This document shows positions 57,591-64,000 of a DNA stretch of 64,000 nt, piece by piece. Made by a program: the position numbers and the translations under genes. The first letter of the stretch is position 1; the number at the start of each line of letters is the position of its first letter. The notes under the pieces are model-generated. The model had not been told where the DNA came from. It made no database searches and saw nothing but the letters and a program-made list of their open reading frames with translations. The stretch comes from Brachypterus glaber (taxonomy: Eukaryota > Arthropoda > Insecta > Coleoptera > Kateretidae), in NCBI GenBank assembly GCA_958510825.1, contig OY294046.1, forward strand, positions 47,597,794 to 47,661,793. The letters run 5' to 3'.

Positions 57591-58299
57591 CATTTATTCA
57601 GAGCCGGATTAACAGTGCAGTGGGCCCTGGGCCGCAAAATTTCTGGGGGCCCCTATTATCAACTTTTAAACCTGTTATAGTTGTTACTAAAAAAAAATTA
57701 CAGTATTTTAATTTTTTTTATAAAAAACAAAGAATTTGATTGCCAGATAGGCGAACAAAAACTTGCTAGAAAGTTACCGTGGGTGTTACTGTAAAAAATA
57801 TACAAAAAATAATTAATTAATTAATTAATTTAATTAACAAGCTGTATTCAGGGCCAGACTGAATAGGACCCCCGATTTTTTTTCCGTTCCCCCATATTAC
57901 CAAAAAAATACTTTTTCATCCAGCGCCGTACCGACTAAAAAATGGTTAGCGCCGCAGGCGATTTTTTTTAAAGAATTCTGTTAATTTCTGACGTATTCTT
58001 TTTAAATTCAATATTTTAAAACTTATGCTTTGCAAAAACTCAAGAAATCCCTAGCACAGCAGGCTATTTTTTACACTTTTGAGGCTCTATTTTAATTTTA
58101 AAACATGTTATAATTTTAAATTTATTAAAAATGCAAGAAAACTATATCAAGCGATCGCCGCTGGTGAAAATTTTTACAAATAAGTTTTACAAGCTCCTAA
58201 AAACGTAAAATTCTAGAGCCATAGGCGAAAATTAATACAAATTTGATTCTTAATTTTATAACATTGTTACAATTTAAAGTTTCACAAAAAAGCAAAATT

Positions 58300-60710
58300 T
58301 TTACTATTTTTACGTTTAAAATCTTAAATAAAATTTAAAAAAAAACAAGCGTAAAAAGCCTAGCGCCGCAGGCAATTTTTTTTTAAATTCTGATGGTCTG
58401 TTTTAATTTTAAAACAGTATTAGGTACAATTTAAAGTTTGATAAAAATGCAAGAAAGCTCCGTAGGCGAAATTTTCTACAAATTTCACGCTTGAAATTTA
58501 GACTCGAATAAATAAAAAAAAAAACATACAAATTTGATAGACAATTTTAATTTTAAAACAGTGTTACAGTTTAAAGTTTCATAAAAACGCATTTTTTTAT
58601 CATTTTTAAGTTTAAGTTTAACAATCTTAAATAAAAAAAAACTAAAGGAAGCCCCAGCGCCACAGGCGAACATTTGTACGAACTTGAGGGTCTGTGGTAC
58701 ATTTGGAAAAGGCCCTGCTCATTTTGGTGCCCTTATCGTTCTGGGGGGATTATAAATAAATAAAGTATAAACAGTTTATAATAAATTAAAAGAAAGTGTA
58801 GACGCTGGGAGCTCCTCAAAGGCCCTCGTGAACAGTGGACCAAGGAAAACTTTTCTGGAAAAGTGCCACTTTTCCACGTTAACAGAAAACTTTTCATTTG
58901 GACTTTATGATAAAATAGTTTCTCAATCTAGGGGTCTCAGGGGCCCCTTCTGGATGCATTATAATGCCTAATTATGCACCCTCTTAAGATTTTAGCTGCG
59001 CATTTAACAAAAATATTTTTTTGCTGTTTCAAAGCAATATCACCAAATGGGACTTATGTGTGGGCCTATTTTTACGTTTAAAATCTTAAATAAAATTTAA
59101 AAAAAACAAGCGTAAAAAGCCTAGCACCGCAGGCAATTTTTTTTTTAATTCTGATGGTCTCTTTTAATTTTAAAACAGTATTTGGTACAATTTAAAGTTT
59201 GATAAAAATGCAAGAAAGCTTATTGCCACAAGCGCCGCAGGCGAAATTTTCTACAAATTTCACGCTTAAATTTTAGACTCGAATAAATAAAACAAAAAAA
59301 CATACAAATTTGATAGACAATTTTAATTTTAAAACAGTGTGACAGTTTAAAGTTTCATAAAAACGCATTTTTTATAACTTTTACGTTTAAGTTTAACAAT
59401 CTTAAATAAAAAAAACTAAAGGAAGCCCCAGCGCTACAGGCGAAAATTTGTACGAACTTGAGGGTCTGTGGTACATTTGGAAAAGGCCCTGCTCATTTTT
59501 GGTGCCCTTATCGTTCTGGGGGGATTATAAATAAATAAAGTATAAACAGTTTATAATAAATTAAAAGAAAGTGTAGACGCTGGGAGCTCCTCAAGGGCCC
59601 TCGTCCAGTGAACAGTGGACCAAGGAAAACTTTTCTGGAAAAGTGCCACTTTTCCACGTTAACAGAAAACTTTCATGTGGACTTTATGATAAAATAGTTT
59701 CCCAATCTAGGGGTCTCAGGGGCCCCTTCTGGATGCATTATAATGCCTAATTATGCACCCTCTTAAGATTTTAGCTGCGCATTTAACAAAAATATTTGTT
59801 TGCTGTTTCAAAGCAATATCACCAAATGGGACTTATGTGTGGGCCCCCTTGTAGGTTTAGTTGGCGTTTCTGTATTTTCAAGTATTTATAACTAGAATAA
59901 AATTTAAAGAAACACATAAAAAGGGAACGTTCAAGTATTACGTAACACTCCTAGGTTTGGACTTTTACGCCCATGTTAATGGTATAGGAAAATAGCGTTA
60001 CAGGGGGGGGTTCCAAAATGATCAAAATTTGCGTAATACTTGAAGGTTCCCAAAGCCTAGCGCCGCAGGCGAAAATTTTTACAAGTTTCATGCTTGAATT
60101 TTACTCGAATAAAAAAAAATCCTAGCGCATCAGACGAAAACTTTTAGATAGACTATTTTAATTTTAAAACGGTGTTACAGTTTAAAGTTTGACATAAATT
60201 CAAATTTTTACGATTTTTACGTTAAAGTTTAACAATCTTAAACTTAAAAAAAAGCTCAGCGCCGCTGGCGAAAATTTTTACGAATTAGAACGGCTGTAGT
60301 CCATTTGTAAAAATCCCTGCATATTTGCTCGTTTTGCGCCCTCATCGTTCTAGGGGGATTATAAATAAATAAAGTATAAACAGTTTATAATAAATTAAAA
60401 GAAAGTGTAGACGCTGGGAGCTCCTCAAGGGCCCTCGTCCAGTGAACAGTGGACCAAGGAAAACTTTTCTGGAAAAGTGCCACTTTTCCACGTTAACAGA
60501 AAACTTTTCATGTGGACTTTATGATAAAATAGTTTCCCAATCTAGGGGTCTCAGGGGCCCCTTCAGAATGCATTATAATGCCTAATTATCTTAAGATTTT
60601 AGCTGCGCATTTAACAAAAATATTTTTTTGCTGTTTCAAAGCAATATCACCAAATGGGACTTATGTGTGGGCCCCCTTGTAGGTTTAGTTGGCGTTTCTG
60701 TATCAGGCTT
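58300..60710 (+). repeat. Three tandem copies of a ~0.8-kb module inside the hAT-like element
   Basis: Each copy has GTGTAGACGCTGGGAGCTCC, AACAGTGGACCAAGGAAAAC, GTGCCACTTTTCCACG and CCAAATGGGACTTATGTGTG in the same order. Spacing is about 775 and 834 bp. Copy 1 breaks off at GTGTGGGCC near 59068 and runs directly into copy 2, a sign of unequal exchange. Copies 2 and 3 share the extra AGGTTTAGTTGGCGTTTCTG. Confidence 0.9.
59932..60051. mobile_element. Nested ~120-bp MITE, GGGAACGTTCAAGTATTACG termini
   Basis: GGGAACGTTCAAGTATTACG and CGTAATACTTGAAGGTTCCC are inverted ends. The flanks CATAAAA and AAAGCCTAGCG correspond to the uninterrupted GTAAAAAGCCTAGCG at 58351 and 59112, so this insertion is younger than the module. 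Confidence 0.8.
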
Positions 60711-61357
60711 TTTTATAGTTGGGAGCCTATAGATGGTATGCTTCGTTTTAGATTTTGTGTACAAGAATGGTTAAAATAGGCCCCTTGAAGGTACAATTCC
60801 CGAGTAAAAAAATAACAAATGCTATTTTGGATACATTGGAAGGATTAATCTCCATATTTCTTTAAGGGTATTTTCTGAGCGTTGATGATCATGATGATTT
60901 TATGCATTATTACTATTTTTATATATTCAAATTTTTAACAAATAACAGTCTTGGATGGGCCCCCCCGGTCGGTAGGCCCTGGGCCGCCGGCCCATCCGGC
61001 CAAATGGTTAATCCGGCCCTGCATTTATTATCCAATTTTAAAAAATATATATTTCAAATGTTAGCTCTTTTTAAGCCTTATAAAAAGGAATGTCATAAAC
61101 AGTTTTTTGCTAGAATTTAACCAAACAAGGCACAGGTGTGTTAATGGTTTCTTATACAACTTTTTCACAACAAAATAGTTTGATGTTTTGATATCGCTTG
61201 TTACTGTTCATCTTGTTTTTGTTTGGCACAAAAATGTATACTTAGTAATACATTAAAAATCAAATTAAAATTGTGGCAATGAAGGTAAACATTTACTATT
61301 ATTTTTTTAATAAACAGTTTCCTAAAAAACGAGTTTTCTTTTACGTTTTTTGTCAAA

Positions 61358-61360
<3 letters not shown>

Positions 61361-61437
<77 letters not shown>
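61361..61437. repeat. (TA)n microsatellite
   Basis: About 77 bp of uninterrupted TA. Confidence 0.98.
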
Positions 61438-61443
<6 letters not shown>

Positions 61444-61630
61444 CCAACAGATTACCTAAAAATACAAAGAAAAAACTTTCACAAGATTATTCAAATGGGA
61501 TTCAAAACTAAGAGACAATCTTTAAGATGAAAGCCGAAAACTACCAGAAAAACTTTAAAGCATAATACAAAGGGAAACTAGTCGACCGATAACGTTTAGG
61601 GAAAATTTCGATAATCCTGTTATATTAATG

Positions 61631-61960
61631 GGAGGCATAGCGTAGTGGCTAGCGCGTATGCATAGCAAGTCTACTATCGTGGGTTCGATTCTCACTGGCG
61701 CCGATTTGCCTTTTTCAGTTAATTAATAATTGAAATTTGGCGAAGGCGATAAGTGAAACGGACACTCCCTAGAAACTGGTTCGAAAGTCAGTATAAGCCG
61801 GTGGTTCCCTCTACTACTAGCCCACACAAGTCCTGGACTTAGGGGATGCCTAATTAAGTAGAATAGTACGAGGTTAAACAAACATGTACATATACAGTTA
61901 AAAAGTCCACTGTAAAATATATCGTCCTTACATGTGCACTGCACGTTGTGCAGTGTCGGA
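61631..61960 (+). mobile_element. SINE with tRNA-Ala(AGC)-like head
   Basis: 61631-61702 folds as a 72-nt tRNA cloverleaf. Acceptor GGAGGCA/TGGCGCC has two mismatches; D stem GCGT/GCGC with 8-nt loop; anticodon stem TATGC/GTCTA with one mismatch and a G-U pair; loop ATAGCAA with anticodon AGC after U33; 5-nt variable loop; T stem GTGGG/CTCAC with loop TTCGATT. A box TAGCGTAGTGG and B box GGTTCGATTCT fit RNA polymerase III promoters. The mismatches and the unrelated downstream body, ending near an 8-bp hairpin (61937-61955), point to a tRNA-derived SINE rather than a working tRNA. Confidence 0.75.
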
Positions 61961-62761
61961 AACTTAGCATTTTTAGGCACGTTTATATATTTTTACTCAA
62001 AAAATTTATTCTATAACATAGTATCTAAATTTTTTTTAATCAGTGAAAATAAGGGATAAAATTAACTTTTTGCACGACCAAGACTAAAACTTAATTTTAC
62101 GTTTTCATTTTCGGGAATAAACTTGCCGTTTTTGTCCCAAGGGAATAAAAATCACGGCAACCTTGATAATATTAAAATATTATACTTACTATATGCTCTA
62201 CTGGTACAAAAATTAGGTTTGGTGAAGTTTTGAAATAAATTAGCCATTCAAACAAATTTATTTGGTTTTAACAAAGAGAACCTTAAAAAATAACATTGTT
62301 TTAATTACTTAAAATTTATCATCATCGTCCATTTTTTCGAATTGAAGTTTGTGTCAACCGTATCAAAAACAATTTAAATCGCGATAGCCGTGAAACTGAC
62401 TTTTCGCAATTCAAAGGCATCTTGATTAAATTACGAAAATAAAACACCCGATTTTAGACGCATGGTTTTTAATTTTAATTTTATCTACCTACCTAAATTA
62501 TGTTTTGTCGTTCAAAAAATAGTGTATATACCTTGAATTTCAGTTTGCAGCGGGACTAAAACAGCCAGTTTAGTCCCTTGGTATATAAATAACTATTATT
62601 TCAAAATTTTTACAATTTTAATTTTATTTTTAAATTAATCCTCATGTATCTCGGAAACTAAGCAATTTTAGACACATGTATATCAAAGATTATATAAATC
62701 AACTTTTTTAACTACTGTCAACGAGTTAACTCGGGTGAGTGCATTAAGGGGTTAATGATCA
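61961..62761. other. AT-rich non-coding stretch
   Basis: No feature recognised. Confidence 0.4.
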
Positions 62762-63667
62762 CCCTGGTAGAAAAGTACATAAATCTAACTTAACATAACA
62801 TTAGATTAGTGACATTTTTATGTTTAGTCTCGAACGTTATACAAAAACGTTGTAAAATATATAAATCTAACCTTAAAAACTAACGTTTGACAAAAACGTT
62901 ATAAAATATATAAATCTAACCTTAAAAACTAACGTTTGACAAGAAGGTTATAAAATACATAAATCTAACGTTAGTTTCCTAACCAAATTCTAACCTTTTT
63001 CTAACCTTTTCTAACTTTAAATATTTTTTTAATTTCCATTATTAATACGTAACCTAAAGTAGAAAATACTAATTTCAGCCAGCTATGTGCCTAGGTTTGA
63101 TAATTATTTGTTATTTATATAATAAATTTAAAAAAATATCCCCCAAAAGTCAAAATTATAGTAAGTCTGGCAAGGCTGTACTAGAATTGAACAAATATTT
63201 TAAGATTCTGAATGTATAAATAAATATTAAGTTTTTCTGGGAGGTAAACGTATTTATAGAAGTATAACAGCATATTACACGAAAAATATTTAGGGCCACC
63301 TAAAAAGATGGCTATTTTATAAAAAAATGTAACAAAATTATGTTTAAAAATATTATGATTGCTAAAATATATTAAGATTTATTTATATGAATAAATTTGT
63401 CTCCAGCTGCCATTTTATGATGCAGGTAGAAATTTTCTAGTTGGCCACTCCCCCTCCCAAAGTTAGAAATTAAATGTACTTATAACGTATTTCTAACTTA
63501 AAAATCTAACTTTAGATTAATGTTTGTAACTAACGTTAGATTCTAACGTTAAAAAGCGGGACATTTTCACATATTTTATAACGTACATATCGATACATAT
63601 ATCGGTACATCTATACAGTTTTCTAACATTAGAAAAACGTTATTCTAACGTTAAATTTCTACTAGGG
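62762..63667. mobile_element. TIR element with CCCTGGTAGAAA ends and 49-bp tandem units
   Basis: CCCTGGTAGAAAAGTACATA at the left and TAAATTTCTACTAGGG at the right. Near the left end a 49-bp unit (TATATAAATCTAACCTTAAA) repeats about three times between 62838 and 62968. Both ends are rich in AACGTTAGA-type motifs. Target duplication not resolved. Confidence 0.65.
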
Positions 63668-63878
63668 CAATAACATAGGCCAACTAATTTTCAACTATTC
63701 AACTTATTGGTTTGGATCTGACAGCTGATTTTGGGTAATTTAGTTATGTTGATTTGAGGGTTTTGAACAATTGCACAGTGCGCCAAGAAAAACACAGGGA
63801 CAAAATTCTAAATTTTTGAATACGACTATTTTTTATACCGGTAATTTCAAATAAAATTTCAATAAAAAACCGAGGCAT

Positions 63879-64000
63879 TAGGGTGGTACAAAATTTTATT
63901 TTTGTTTCGATCTTTCTTAAAATGTGTCAAATGGTTTCTTTTGATTATGTTGATACAGACCAATGTCCGGAACTTCAAAATTCTACAGTTCATGTTCAAC
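63879..64000 (+). mobile_element. TTAGGGTGGT-family MITE, cut by the window end
   Basis: TTAGGGTGGTACAAAATTTT matches the left tips at 46394 and 47906. The right end is outside the window. Confidence 0.45.

Larger units (their letters stand above)
57599..61021. mobile_element. 3.4-kb non-autonomous hAT-like element with 8-bp target duplication
   Basis: Left end CAGAGCCGGATTAAC, right end GTTAATCCGGCCCTG, flanked by perfect CATTTATT (57591-57598 and 61022-61029). CAGNG tips plus an 8-bp duplication are diagnostic of hAT insertion. GGGCCCTGGGCCGC follows both tips. No transposase frame. The interior is built of AT-rich blocks carrying CCTAGCGCCGCAGGCGAAAA at many sites, and a module of about 0.8 kb present three times (landmark TATAAATAAATAAAGTATAA at 58751, 59526 and 60360). 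Confidence 0.9.

Noticed and set aside
61273..61530. Frame with a long IYIYIY run
   Set aside because: Translation of the TA microsatellite.
61631..61703. Functional tRNA-Ala gene
   Set aside because: Two acceptor-stem and one anticodon-stem mismatch plus an attached non-tRNA body favour a SINE or pseudogene.
61723..61980. Minus-strand 85-codon frame
   Set aside because: Antisense to the SINE body.

Overview
The window is AT-rich nuclear DNA from an arthropod, most likely an insect. The evidence is GT-AG spliced exons of a Headcase (hdc/HECA) orthologue, CR1/jockey-like LINEs, a tRNA-derived SINE and a dense load of palindromic non-autonomous DNA elements. I cannot fix the insect order from the sequence alone. 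Two assembly gaps, each of exactly 200 N (7748-7947 and 28863-29062), interrupt it, and open frames that run across them are artefacts.

Layout. 1-28 kb: no host exon that I can recognise. This is non-coding DNA, possibly a long 5' intron or flank of headcase, filled with foldback elements and MITEs, a 5'-truncated LINE on the minus strand (12.64-13.46 kb), a hAT-like element with a perfect 8-bp target duplication (18.3-19.2 kb), two nearly identical TA-flanked MITEs (16.06 and 20.97 kb), and a GC-rich foldback with about 140-bp tandem units (26.5-28.05 kb). 29.06-32.11 kb: a LINE with a long uninterrupted endonuclease/reverse transcriptase frame whose 5' end is lost in a gap. 34.1-38.2 kb: the last three exons of headcase on the plus strand, all phase 0. 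Behind the TAG stop, the same frame stays open for 51 more codons in a locally GC-rich stretch and ends at a second TAG. Drosophila hdc is a classic case of stop-codon readthrough, so this is the most interesting biology in the window. 38.2-46.4 kb: 3' flank, AT-rich, with a few small GC-rich islands of unknown role. 46.4-55.2 kb: a cluster of foldbacks, including a 1.77-kb palindrome that carries a younger 612-bp palindrome with 276-bp near-perfect arms; the partner arm preserves the empty site. 55.6-61.0 kb: a dispersed repeat with a GTCC run, then a 3.4-kb hAT-like element (CAGAG termini, 8-bp duplication CATTTATT) holding three tandem copies of a module of about 0.8 kb. 61.4-64 kb: a TA microsatellite, a SINE with a tRNA-Ala-like head and another TIR element.

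The only host gene I can support is headcase. Everything else is mobile-element derived, simple repeat or unassigned. Several insertions are nested, and in three cases a relative in the same window shows the empty site, so part of the order of events can be read directly. All alignments were done by eye, so identities and boundaries are approximate unless a target duplication fixes them.
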